From JAXDMU01 sp963762435 (lineage in GTDB: Bacteria > Pseudomonadota > Alphaproteobacteria > ATCC43930 > CGMCC-115725), in contig CAVXLN010000040.1 of NCBI GenBank assembly GCA_963762435.1, positions 124,001-188,000 on the forward strand: a DNA stretch of 64,000 nucleotides, given 5' to 3'. The position numbers and the translations under genes were made by a program. Numbering within the stretch: position 1 is the stretch's first letter; each line of letters begins with the position of its first letter. Under the pieces are notes generated by a model. The model was not told the origin of the DNA, ran no database searches, and was given only the letters and a program-made list of their open reading frames with translations. Of this stretch, positions 9,870-18,077 are shown piece after piece.

Positions 9870-10604
9870 CTAGGTCCGCCAATCGGGCGGTGCCTCGCGG
9901 CGGTATCCCGCGGCGGCGGGGCCGCCCAGGGGTGCCAGCAGCTCCTCGACCAGGCCCAGAAGCTGGGCCGCATGGCCGTGGCGGAAGAGGGCGCCGAACG
10001 CGTGCTCGAAGCGCAGCGCCAGATCCGGGTTCAGCGTTTCGAGCTCGCGGGCCAATTGCTTGCCGGTGCCGGACCAGTGCCTGGCCGTGCGCAGCACCAG
10101 CTCGGCCAGCACATCGTGGAGCCGGGCCGCGATGGCGATGATCTCGCCCGGCGTGCCGCCGCCGCGCAGATCCTCGGCGAGATCGGTGACGATATAGCGG
10201 CGGTCCTCGATGGCATGAAGGTCGAGCGGCGGCGGTCCGGCGGCAAGCCAGGCGGCCGCGCGCGCCTTCGCCGCCTCGATGCGCGCGGCCGCACCGCCGA
10301 CCGGTATCCCGTCGGCGATCATGCGGGCGAGCGGCGCGCGCCCGCTCTTGGCATCGAGCTCGAAGAACCAGCGGAGCGTCGCCGGATCATGGGCGAAGAG
10401 CTCGGTGGTGATGCCGTTGATCGCGGTCGTCTCGCGCCAGGCGCAATCGAGCCGATCGAACAGCAGCACGATATCGAGATCGGAGGTGGGCGTGGCCGTA
10501 CCGCGCGCGACCGAGCCGGCCAGCAGCGCCGACGCCTCGGGATAGCGCTCGGCGCAATAGCGGCGGGCGAGCTCAAGGGCGAGGTCGAGCGTCAGCATGG
10601 TCAT
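9870..10604 (-). CDS. Nucleotidyltransferase-domain protein
   Basis: The 244-residue product has a Pol-beta-type nucleotidyltransferase head: GSVARGTATPTSDLDIVLL gives the G-S-x(2)-R-G...S-D-x-D metal and nucleotide site near residues 25-45. The remainder is alpha-helical, with a long Arg/Ala-rich second half that could be a HEPN-like or kanamycin-nucleotidyltransferase-like helical domain. The target is unknown; aminoglycoside, RNA and protein substrates are all possible in this fold. The start is set at the ATG at 10604 (MTMLTLDLALELARRY); a second ATG lies two codons in. It is divergent from the amidohydrolase gene, about 100 nt away. Confidence 0.7.
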   Translation of the reverse strand: MTMLTLDLALELARRYCAERYPEASALLAGSVARGTATPTSDLDIVLLFDRLDCAWRETTAINGITTELFAHDPATLRWFFELDAKSGRAPLARMIADGIPVGGAAARIEAAKARAAAWLAAGPPPLDLHAIEDRRYIVTDLAEDLRGGGTPGEIIAIAARLHDVLAELVLRTARHWSGTGKQLARELETLNPDLALRFEHAFGALFRHGHAAQLLGLVEELLAPLGGPAAAGYRREAPPDWRT

Positions 10605-10707
10605 GGGGCATCGAGAGTAGGATGGAAGGAGGGGGCTTGAGAAGCCCGGCCCGCTTGCCGACCAGGCGGGCGGCACAGTAGACATGCCGGGAGCTCTGGA
10701 GATCCCG

Positions 10708-11937
10708 ATGAACGGCCAAACCCTGCTCGCCCGGCTTGACGAGCTGGCTCTCATCAGCGAGCGGCCCGGCATGCTGGTGCGGCGCTTCCTGACGCCGGAG
10801 CATAGGCACGCCAACGCGCTGGTCGGCGGCTGGATGCGTGATGCCGGGATGGATGTCAGGACCGACGCGATCGGCAATCTGGTCGGGCGTTATGAGGGTA
10901 TTGAACCGGGAGCGCCCTGCCTGATGCTGGGCTCGCATCTCGATACGGTGGTCGATGCCGGGCGCTATGACGGCATGCTGGGCGTGCTGACCGCGATCGC
11001 CTGTGTGGATGCGCTCAAGGCGGAGGGAAGGCGCTTTCCCTTTGCGATCGAGGTGGTGGGCTTCGCCGACGAGGAGGGGACGCGCTTCGGTGCGACCTTG
11101 CTCGGCAGCCGCGCCATTGCCGGGACGTTCGATCCCACTGTGCTTGAGCGGACCGACGATGACGGCATCAGCATGGCGGCGGCGCTCGATCGTTTCGGTC
11201 TCGATCCGAACGGGATCGGGGTGGCGACGCGGCGGCGGGACGAGATCCTGGCCTATGTCGAGCTGCATATCGAGCAGGGGCCGGTGCTGGAGCGGCTCGG
11301 GTTGCCGGCCGGCTGCGTCACCGCGATCAGCGGCGCGTCGCGCTATCGGATCGCGGTCGAAGGCGAGGCGGGGCATGCCGGCACGGTGCCGATGGCGGGG
11401 CGGCGCGATGCGGTCGCGGCCGCGGCCGAATGCATTCTCGCGGTCGAAGCGCTGTGCCGCGGCGAGCCCGATCTCGTCGGTACGGTCGGCATCGCCGAGA
11501 GCCTCGGCGGGGCCGTCAATGTCGTGCCGGGCAAGGCACGCTTCTCGCTCGATCTCCGGTCGCCGGCGGATGCGCGGCGGCAAGCGGCGGAGGCGAGGCT
11601 GCTCGCCCGATTTGCCGAGATTGCGGCCGCGCGCAATGTCGCGATCCGGCCCGAGAAGACCCATGACGGCGCGTCTGCCCCGTGCGCGCCCTGGCTCATC
11701 GCCCAGATCGAGGCGGCGCTCGCGGCCGAGGGCGTCGTACCTCATCGGTTGCCGAGCGGGGCCGGGCATGACGGCATGGCGATGTGCGCTGTTGCCGATA
11801 TCGGCATGATCTTTACCCGCTGCTTGGGCGGCGTCAGCCACAATCCGGCCGAGGCGATCACTGCCGAAGATGCCGAGACCGGGGCGCGCGTGCTGAAGCG
11901 CTTCATCGAGAATTTCCAGCCGCAGAGGAATGCATGA
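10708..11937 (+). CDS. Zn-dependent hydrolase, allantoate amidohydrolase / N-carbamoylase family
   Basis: This is a binuclear zinc amidohydrolase of the M20/M28 fold that cleaves N-carbamoyl or ureido groups; family members act on allantoate, N-carbamoyl amino acids or beta-ureidopropionate. Family blocks are GSHLDTVVDAGRYDGMLGV (metal His/Asp), GFADEEGTRFG (catalytic and metal Glu), ELHIEQGPVLE, EGEAGHAGTVPM and SGAGHDGMAM. The 409-residue length is typical. I chose the ATG at 10708 because GGAG lies 8 nt upstream and MNGQTLLARLDELA fits the family; an ATG at 10684 is possible. Its stop overlaps the next start (ATGA), so the two hydrolases are translationally coupled. Substrate is unproven. 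Confidence 0.85.
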   Translation: MNGQTLLARLDELALISERPGMLVRRFLTPEHRHANALVGGWMRDAGMDVRTDAIGNLVGRYEGIEPGAPCLMLGSHLDTVVDAGRYDGMLGVLTAIACVDALKAEGRRFPFAIEVVGFADEEGTRFGATLLGSRAIAGTFDPTVLERTDDDGISMAAALDRFGLDPNGIGVATRRRDEILAYVELHIEQGPVLERLGLPAGCVTAISGASRYRIAVEGEAGHAGTVPMAGRRDAVAAAAECILAVEALCRGEPDLVGTVGIAESLGGAVNVVPGKARFSLDLRSPADARRQAAEARLLARFAEIAAARNVAIRPEKTHDGASAPCAPWLIAQIEAALAAEGVVPHRLPSGAGHDGMAMCAVADIGMIFTRCLGGVSHNPAEAITAEDAETGARVLKRFIENFQPQRNA

Positions 11938-13418
11938 CTCCATCCGCCGAAGAGCGCTTGCTGGCGATCATAGACCGCCGCCACGCCGAGGCGGTGGCTT
12001 TCCTGGCCGAGCTGGTGAAGGCGCCGTCGGACAATCCGCCGGGCGATTGCGAGGCACATGCCGCGCGGGCGGCCGCGCTGCTCGAAGCGCTGGGCTTCAC
12101 GGTCGAGCGCCATCCCGTGCCGGCCGAGGTGGCACGTGCGAACGGCATGGTGAGCGCCACCAACCTCATCATCCGCCGCCGCTTCGGGCCGGGGCCGGTG
12201 GTGGCGCTCAACGCCCATGGCGATGTCGTGCCGCCGGGGGAGGGCTGGACGCATCCGCCCTATGGCGCCGAGATCCATGACGGCCGCATGTATGGCCGCG
12301 GCGTCGCGGTGTCGAAATCGGATTTCGCGACTTATGCCTTCGCGCTCAAGGCGTTGGAAGAGAGCGGGCTGGATCTCGCCGGCACGGTCGAGCTGCATTT
12401 GACCTATGACGAGGAGGCGGGCGGGCTGATCGGGCCCGGGCGGATCCTGGCCGAAGGGCTGTCGAAGCCGGATTACGCGATCAGCGCCGGCTTCGCCTAC
12501 AATGTCGTGGTGGCGCATAATGGCTGCCTGCATCTCGAAGTGCGGGTCGAAGGCAAATCGGCCCATGCCGCACGGCCCGATACCGGCGTCGATGCGCTCG
12601 AGGCGGCGACGACACTGCTCACCTCGCTCTACGCGCTGCGCGCGGGCTACCAGGCGATCCGTTCCAAGGTCGAAGGCATCGAGCATCCGACGCTCGTCGT
12701 CGGGCTGATCTCGGGCGGCATCAACACGAATGTGGTGCCGGATCTCGTCACGCTGCGGCTCGATCGGCGGATCATCCCGGAAGAGGTGCCGGAGACGGTC
12801 GAGGCCGAGCTTGTCGCCCATATCGAGCGCGTCGCCACCACGTTGCCCGGAATCAAGGTCATGACCCGCCGCGTGCTGCTCGCCCGCCCGCTGGTGCCGC
12901 AACCCGGGACGGACCGGCTCGTCGCGCTCCTGCAGCGCCATGCACAGGCGATCACCGGCGAGGCGATCCCGGCCAACGGTGTGCCGATCTATACCGATGC
13001 GCGGCTCTACAGTGCGGCCGGCGTTCCGACTGTTCTTTACGGCGCCGGCCCCCATTCGCTGCTCGAGGCGAACGGGCACCGGGCGGACGAGAATCTGGTG
13101 CTGGAGGATCTGCTTAAGGCGACCAAGGTGGTGGCGCTGACGCTGGCTGATCTGCTTAGCGCCATGCACCGCGTGTACTTCGACGGCAACGAAGGCACCG
13201 ACGACGAACGCTATGGCTTGTGGTTGGGCAAGTCTGTCCAGGACCTGGCGCGTATACCGGACGGCCCGCGAGAAGGGATGATGGTCACCATCTACATGGT
13301 CGGCGAAATCGAGATGGAAGCCACGCTTGAATGGGACAATCGTTGGAATGGTTGGACGGCACGACCGATAGAGGGGACGTGCCGGCCGAATAGTGAGTCA
13401 TGGGAAGATCACCCCTGA
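11934..13418 (+). CDS. M20 family metallopeptidase with extra C-terminal domain
   Basis: The first 410 or so residues are an M20 (ArgE/DapE/ACY1) hydrolase: NAHGDVVPPGEGWTHPP (metal His/Asp), YGRGVAVSKSD, YDEEAGG (catalytic Glu), KSAHAARPDTGVDA (dimerisation domain) and YGAGPHSLLEANGHR (metal His). Such enzymes remove acyl or amino groups from small amides. The family would normally end near ALTLADLL (about 13155). Here the frame runs on for about 85 residues from an internal ATG at 13164 (MHRVYFDGNEGTDDERYG ... WDNRWNGWTARPIEG), a compact acidic, Trp-rich domain with less GC-biased codons. This is either a fusion by stop loss or a small separate gene in the same frame. It starts by ATGA overlap with the upstream hydrolase. 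Confidence 0.8.
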   Translation: MTPSAEERLLAIIDRRHAEAVAFLAELVKAPSDNPPGDCEAHAARAAALLEALGFTVERHPVPAEVARANGMVSATNLIIRRRFGPGPVVALNAHGDVVPPGEGWTHPPYGAEIHDGRMYGRGVAVSKSDFATYAFALKALEESGLDLAGTVELHLTYDEEAGGLIGPGRILAEGLSKPDYAISAGFAYNVVVAHNGCLHLEVRVEGKSAHAARPDTGVDALEAATTLLTSLYALRAGYQAIRSKVEGIEHPTLVVGLISGGINTNVVPDLVTLRLDRRIIPEEVPETVEAELVAHIERVATTLPGIKVMTRRVLLARPLVPQPGTDRLVALLQRHAQAITGEAIPANGVPIYTDARLYSAAGVPTVLYGAGPHSLLEANGHRADENLVLEDLLKATKVVALTLADLLSAMHRVYFDGNEGTDDERYGLWLGKSVQDLARIPDGPREGMMVTIYMVGEIEMEATLEWDNRWNGWTARPIEGTCRPNSESWEDHP

Positions 13419-13465
13419 GGGTCTCATAGCTATAAGTGCCGATAAGACGCCGTCGGAGTGCTCCC

Positions 13466-14788
13466 TCACTCTGCCGGCACGCCCACCATCTCCTCCCCGT
13501 CCAGCACCGCCACTGCCTTGGCGCGGTCGAGGTCGCCTTCCCAGGCGGCGATGACGGCGGTGGCGATGCAATTGCCGATCAGATTGCCGACCGCGCGGGC
13601 CATACCGATGAACCAATCGACCGAGAGGACGAGCACCAGGCCGATCGCCGGAATGCTGGGCACGGCGTTGAGCGTTGCGGCCAGGATGACGATGGCAGAG
13701 CCGGGCACGCCATGGGCGCCCTTCGAGGTCAGGAGCGAGATGCCGAGCACCAGCAGCAGATCGCCCAAGGAAAGCGGCGTGTTGGTCGCCTGCGCGATGA
13801 AGACGACGGCGAGCGTCAGATAGATCGAGAAGGCGTCGAGGTTGAAGGAATATCCGGTCGGGATGACGAGGCCGACGACCGATTTCTTGATGCCCATCTC
13901 CTCGAGCTTGCGCATGATTTGGGGCAGCACCGCGTCGGAGGAGGCGGTGGCGAGCACGATGGTCAGCTCCTCGCGCAGGTACGCCAGGAATTTGAAGATG
14001 TTGAGCCCGGCCAACCGCATCACGCCGCCGAGCAGGACGAGCACGAAGAGAGCGAGCGAGACGTAATAGAGCACGACCAGGGAGATCAGCTGGGTGAGCG
14101 AGCCGACACCGTACTGGCCGACCGTGTAGGCGATGGCGCCGAGCACGCCCAAGGGGGCGACGCGCACGATCAGGCTCATCGTCTTGAACAGCACGGTCAC
14201 GACCGCCTCGATGAGGTTCGTCACCGGCTTGCCCTTCTCGCCGACCAGCGACAGCGCCACGCCGAACAGCACCGCGAAGAACAGCACCTGCAGCACGTCG
14301 TTGCGGGCGAGCGAGTCGATCGAGGTGGTCGGGATCACGTTCAGCAGGAAGCCGCCGAAGCCGCCGCTCTTGAGCTTCGACGCATTGGTGGCATAAGTCG
14401 CCATCGCCGCACCGTCGAGCTTCGACGGGTCGATATTCATGCCGTTGCCGGGCCCGATGGCGAAGGCCAGAATGATGCCGAGCGCCAGCGCCACCGTCGT
14501 CATTATCTCGAAGTAAATCAGCGCCTTGACGCCGACGCGGCCGACCTTCTTGAGGTCGCCGGCACCGGCGATGCCGTGGACGACGACGCAGAACACGATC
14601 GGCGCCACGATCATCGAGATGAGCTTCAGGAACCCGTCGCTCAGCACCTTGAGCTCGACCGCGAAGCCGGGTGTGGCGACGCCGAGCACGATGCCGAGGA
14701 CCAGGGCTGCCAGCACCTGGACGAAGAGCGATTGGTAAAGTGGACCCGATTTTCTTGACGTCGGGCTCGGCATGGCTGCGGCAGTCAT
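13466..14788 (-). CDS. dctA: Dicarboxylate/amino acid:cation symporter, DctA-like
   Basis: This is a DAACS (SLC1-fold) secondary transporter that couples uptake of C4-dicarboxylates or acidic amino acids to H+/Na+. The 440-residue product has about eight membrane helices plus the two re-entrant hairpins: the serine-rich tip ATASSDAVLP and LTSKGAHGVPGSAIVILAAT. The motif that is NxDGT in most members reads GYSFNLDAFSIYL here, a variant seen in some DctA-like proteins. It overlaps the upstream GntR gene by ATGA (start 14788, GntR stop 14785), so regulator and transporter are co-transcribed. Together with the neighbouring hydrolases it suggests uptake of an organic acid or amide-derived carbon source. 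Confidence 0.88.
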   Translation of the reverse strand: MTAAAMPSPTSRKSGPLYQSLFVQVLAALVLGIVLGVATPGFAVELKVLSDGFLKLISMIVAPIVFCVVVHGIAGAGDLKKVGRVGVKALIYFEIMTTVALALGIILAFAIGPGNGMNIDPSKLDGAAMATYATNASKLKSGGFGGFLLNVIPTTSIDSLARNDVLQVLFFAVLFGVALSLVGEKGKPVTNLIEAVVTVLFKTMSLIVRVAPLGVLGAIAYTVGQYGVGSLTQLISLVVLYYVSLALFVLVLLGGVMRLAGLNIFKFLAYLREELTIVLATASSDAVLPQIMRKLEEMGIKKSVVGLVIPTGYSFNLDAFSIYLTLAVVFIAQATNTPLSLGDLLLVLGISLLTSKGAHGVPGSAIVILAATLNAVPSIPAIGLVLVLSVDWFIGMARAVGNLIGNCIATAVIAAWEGDLDRAKAVAVLDGEEMVGVPAE

Positions 14789-15501
14789 CGCTGGTCTCCT
14801 GTTCCGGGTCGGGACGCGTGGGCGGGCAGGCGCAAGGCATGGCGCAGATCGAGGAGCGGATCGCTGTCGATGCGCTTCGACAATCCGGATTCGACGCTGC
14901 CGATATGGTCGATCATCAGAAGGGCGGCGCGCTCGGTGTCGCCTTCGGCGATCGAGCGCGTGATGCGCTCATGGTCGTCGCAGGATTCGGCGGCATCATG
15001 GGTCGATTGATAGAGGGCGGAGATCAGCATGGTGCGCGCGGTCAGATCGCGCAGCATCTCGGCGAGAAGCCGGTTGCCCAGCGCCTCGACCAGGCAGACA
15101 TGGAAATCGCCCAGGAGAAAGCTGCGCTCGCCGACATCGCCGGCCGCGATCGAGGCGCGCTCGCGGGTGATGTGGTCGCGCAAGGCGCCGGCCACCCACG
15201 GCTCGACCGCGCCCGCCGTGCGCAGGATGCCCGTTTCGATGGCAATGCGTGCCTGAAAAGCGTCCTGCGCCTCCTCGAGGGAGGGCTCGACCACGAACCA
15301 GCCGCGGCGCGGGCTGACCTGGACGATGCCGCGCGTCTCGAGCCGGATCAGCGCCTCGCGGACCGAGGTGCGCGAGACCTGGAAGAGCGTCGCCAAAGCC
15401 TGCTCGCCGAGCCGCATGCCGGCGCGCAGCCGGCCGGCGAGCACGGCGTCGACGATGACGCGATCGATCGCGAGAGGCAGCGGCTCGGCCGGCGAATCCA
15501 T
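14785..15501 (-). CDS. GntR family (FCD/FadR-type) transcriptional regulator
   Basis: The 238-residue product has an N-terminal winged helix (LAIDRVIVDAVLAGRLRAGM ... VSRTSVREALIRLETRG) and a C-terminal all-helical FCD ligand domain with metal-type histidines in LLGDFHVCLVEAL and HERITRSIAEGD. FCD regulators usually respond to organic acids and repress their neighbours. I chose the ATG at 15501 because AGGGA lies 9 nt upstream; the ATG at 15519 lacks such a site. It is the first gene of a two-gene operon with dctA, joined by ATGA overlap, and an inverted repeat just upstream is a likely autoregulatory operator. Confidence 0.88.
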   Translation of the reverse strand: MDSPAEPLPLAIDRVIVDAVLAGRLRAGMRLGEQALATLFQVSRTSVREALIRLETRGIVQVSPRRGWFVVEPSLEEAQDAFQARIAIETGILRTAGAVEPWVAGALRDHITRERASIAAGDVGERSFLLGDFHVCLVEALGNRLLAEMLRDLTARTMLISALYQSTHDAAESCDDHERITRSIAEGDTERAALLMIDHIGSVESGLSKRIDSDPLLDLRHALRLPAHASRPGTGDQR

Positions 15502-15523
15502 GCCTATGTCCCTGTTCATCACG

Positions 15524-15548
15524 CTTGCATACAAGGTTGGTGTGCAAG
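15524..15548. promoter_or_regulatory. Candidate GntR operator
   Basis: CTTGCATAC and GTGTGCAAG form an inverted repeat (8 of 9 positions) around a 7-nt spacer, 23 nt upstream of the GntR start and between it and the divergent flippase gene. The left half also contains TTGCATACAA, itself close to the TTGTATACAA-type palindromes bound by FCD regulators. Inferred target: the adjacent GntR protein. Confidence 0.5.
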
Positions 15549-15637
15549 CGGTGTGCCGCTCTTCATGGGGCGCCTTCCCATCGAAAGATATTCCGGCGAT
15601 CATGGCGCCCGGTTCGGGGAGGGGATGGGCGGGTCCG

Positions 15638-17110
15638 ATGACGGGAGTGAGGCGCGCCTTCGTGCTGGCCAGCCTGGGCCGCTATCTGATGATGGTGGTC
15701 AATCTGGCGGCCACGCTGATCATGGCGCGGCTGCTGGCGCCGGCGGATTACGGCGTGGCCGTGCTGGCGGGATCGGTGCTGGCGGTGGCGGAGGCGATCC
15801 GGGGGCTCGGCGGCGGCGCCTATCTGGTCCAGCAGAAGGATCTGACGCCGGCACAGATCCATACCAACTTCACCATCAGCCTGATCGCGACCGTTGTTCT
15901 GATCGCGGCCCTGCTGCTGCTGGTGCGGCCGCTGACGGAATTCTTCGAGCGGCCCGAGCTCGAGCCCTATCTGCGCGTGGCGGCGCTGGGTTTCCTCGCC
16001 GGGCCGATCAGCTATCAGATCTCGGCGCTGATGAGCCGCAGTTTGGCTTTCGGCCAGATTGCCTTCATCACCACGGCGACCGCCGCGGTCAATGCGGGCG
16101 CCGGCATCGCGCTGGCGCTCCTCGGCTTTGGTTATATGAGCCTTGCTTGGGCGGCGGCGATCTCCGCCCTCGCCGCCATGGTGCTCTATCTCGTTTCCTG
16201 GCGCGATTGGTCGATCTTTCGGCCAACCTTGAGCGAATGGCGCAGTGTCCTGGGGTTCGGCCTCCATGACAGTGCCTCAGGCATTCTCTCGCAGGTCGCC
16301 GAGGCCGTGTTTTATCTCATCATCGGCCGGGCGCTCGACGCCGGCGCGGTCGGGCTGTTCCAGCGCGCTGTCCTGTTGGCCTTCTTTCCCGAGCGTGTCA
16401 TCCTGGCGGGCGTCGGCGCGGTGGCGCTGCCGGCCTTCTCGCAGCAGGTGCGCGAGGGCGTTGCCCCCAAATCGAGCTATCTCAAGGTGCTGGGCCTCAT
16501 CACGGCGGCGCAATGGCCGGCCCTCGTGACCCTCATGCTGCTGGCCGACCCGATCGTGCGGGTCCTCCTGGGCGCGCAATGGCTGGGCGTGGTGCCGGTG
16601 CTGCAGATCCTGTCGGGGGCGCTCCTGTTCTCCTTTCCGTTGGCGCTGCATTATCCGACGCTGGTGGCGCTCGGCGCCATCCGCATCGTCCCGGTCACGG
16701 TGCTGGCACAGGCGGTCGTGGCGATCGGCGTGCTGGCCGCGGCAGCGCCGGCGGGGCTTGAGGCGGTAGCGCTCAGCACCTTCGTCATCATCCCGTTCTG
16801 CGGCCTGCTCTCGCTCATCGTGGTCCGGTATTTCCTCAAATTCGGCTGGCTCGAGCTCGCCGCCGCGACGGCGCGGAGTGCCGTGGCCACGCTAGCCTGT
16901 GCCGCTGGTCCCGTGGCGGTGATGGCGGCGGCGGGTTGGCCGACCGCACTGTCGATTCCGCTCGCGATCGCGGCCGCAGCACTCGCCGGGGCCGGCTGGA
17001 TCGCCGGGCTGTGGCTGACGCGTCATCCGCTGCTGCAGGAGATGCTACGGCTCGGCGCCAAGCTCAGAAGCCGGATCGCCGTCAAGCTGGCCGGCGCCGG
17101 GAACGCCTAG
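15638..17110 (+). CDS. Wzx-type polysaccharide flippase / lipopolysaccharide biosynthesis membrane protein
   Basis: The 490-residue product is a polytopic inner-membrane protein with 12-14 predicted hydrophobic segments and the N-terminal signature of oligosaccharide flippases (LGRYLMMVVNLAATLIMARL, then APADYGVAVL). Family members move lipid-linked glycans across the inner membrane for O-antigen or exopolysaccharide assembly. No glycosyltransferase or polymerase genes lie nearby, so the glycan is unknown. The start is uncertain: ATG at 15638 is preferred by similarity (MTGVRRAFVLASLGRY), with ATG at 15602 as an alternative; neither has an ideal ribosome site. It is divergent from the GntR-dctA operon and convergent with the NRPS-associated hydrolases. 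Confidence 0.8.
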   Translation: MTGVRRAFVLASLGRYLMMVVNLAATLIMARLLAPADYGVAVLAGSVLAVAEAIRGLGGGAYLVQQKDLTPAQIHTNFTISLIATVVLIAALLLLVRPLTEFFERPELEPYLRVAALGFLAGPISYQISALMSRSLAFGQIAFITTATAAVNAGAGIALALLGFGYMSLAWAAAISALAAMVLYLVSWRDWSIFRPTLSEWRSVLGFGLHDSASGILSQVAEAVFYLIIGRALDAGAVGLFQRAVLLAFFPERVILAGVGAVALPAFSQQVREGVAPKSSYLKVLGLITAAQWPALVTLMLLADPIVRVLLGAQWLGVVPVLQILSGALLFSFPLALHYPTLVALGAIRIVPVTVLAQAVVAIGVLAAAAPAGLEAVALSTFVIIPFCGLLSLIVVRYFLKFGWLELAAATARSAVATLACAAGPVAVMAAAGWPTALSIPLAIAAAALAGAGWIAGLWLTRHPLLQEMLRLGAKLRSRIAVKLAGAGNA

Positions 17111-17157
17111 AGCCCGATGCGATCAGGTCGGTTCGACCTGATCGCGATCTGCTCTAG
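17107..17157. repeat. REP-like palindrome, likely bidirectional terminator
   Basis: A 51-nt imperfect palindrome begins inside the flippase stop codon. Outer arms CTAGAGC/GCTCTAG enclose a perfect 12-bp stem GCGATCAGGTCG/CGACCTGATCGC with loop GTT. Dispersed palindromes of this shape are common in alphaproteobacterial intergenic regions. Its place between convergent genes suits a bidirectional terminator. Confidence 0.65.
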
Positions 17158-17177
17158 CCTGATGGCGAGAGGCAAAA

Positions 17178-18077
17178 TCAGCCGGTCTGCGGCACGGGTG
17201 CTGGCGAGGTCGGCGCCTCGGGCCGGGCCTGCAGTGCCGTGATCCAATTGAGGATGATGTCGAAGAGCCGCGCGCGATCCTGTTCCGAGGTGAAGAGATG
17301 ATCGGTGCCCTGGAAGAATTCCAGCTTCAGCCGATCCCCGAACACGATGTCGGGAAAGGCGTCGAGGATCTGCCCGCGATAGGTCTGGCGCGTCGTGTCG
17401 TCGGTGATGACGGCAAGGATCCGGACGCCATTATCCATGGCGTTGCGATAGCTTTGCTTCAGGTAATTGTGGAAGCGCAGATCCTTGAGCGAGGCGGGAC
17501 GCGTGTCGGAGCTCGAGCGCAGGCCGTAGAAGAGCTCGCCCATCCACAGGCGCAAGAGGCCGCTGCGCCCGAGCGCCACGCTGATATAGCTGCGCAGGCG
17601 CGTCAGGTGCCGCAGGATATATTGCGCATAGAAGCGCATGGTGGTCGGTATCGACGGGTCCAGCAGGACGAGGGCGGCCACGCGCGGGTCGCTATGGCCA
17701 TGCAGGATCGCGTGATCGGCCCCCGAGCAGAGACCGACGAGGACGACCCGCGAGATGCCGCGTTCCCGCTCCAGCCAATCCAGCACCTCGTTGAGGTCGG
17801 CGAGCGAGGAATCGACCGGCGACAGGCTGTCGGGCCGCGGCTCGCTGTCGCCGATGCCGGCGAAGTCGAAGCGCAGCACGTTGAAACCGGCCCTGGCGAG
17901 GACGCGCGCCAGCGTGACGAACATCCGGTGATGCCCGACCCGGTGCACGATGCCGGTATTGAGGATCACGATGGTCGGATTCGACGACGGCGCAGCCGTG
18001 ACCGCCCGCGTCATGATGCCGACGAGCGAATGCTGCTTGCCCAGAAGAACGGCTTGTTCGCTGACCTTTTGAATCAT
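17178..18077 (-). CDS. Alpha/beta hydrolase downstream of the NRPS
   Basis: The 299-residue product has an alpha/beta hydrolase fold of the S33/serine aminopeptidase type. Seen: LNTGIVHRVGHHRMF (oxyanion region), FDFAGIGDSEPR, the nucleophile elbow GLCSGAD (Ser) and FFQGTDHLFTSEQD (Asp and His). The triad looks complete. It overlaps the preceding hydrolase by ATGA (18077/18074) and is the last gene of the NRPS operon. Since the NRPS has no thioesterase domain, this enzyme is a candidate for product release or removal of mis-primed acyl groups. Paired hydrolases of related type also occur with exosortase loci, so an unrelated role is possible. Proline-rich tail. Confidence 0.8.
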   Translation of the reverse strand: MIQKVSEQAVLLGKQHSLVGIMTRAVTAAPSSNPTIVILNTGIVHRVGHHRMFVTLARVLARAGFNVLRFDFAGIGDSEPRPDSLSPVDSSLADLNEVLDWLERERGISRVVLVGLCSGADHAILHGHSDPRVAALVLLDPSIPTTMRFYAQYILRHLTRLRSYISVALGRSGLLRLWMGELFYGLRSSSDTRPASLKDLRFHNYLKQSYRNAMDNGVRILAVITDDTTRQTYRGQILDAFPDIVFGDRLKLEFFQGTDHLFTSEQDRARLFDIILNWITALQARPEAPTSPAPVPQTG

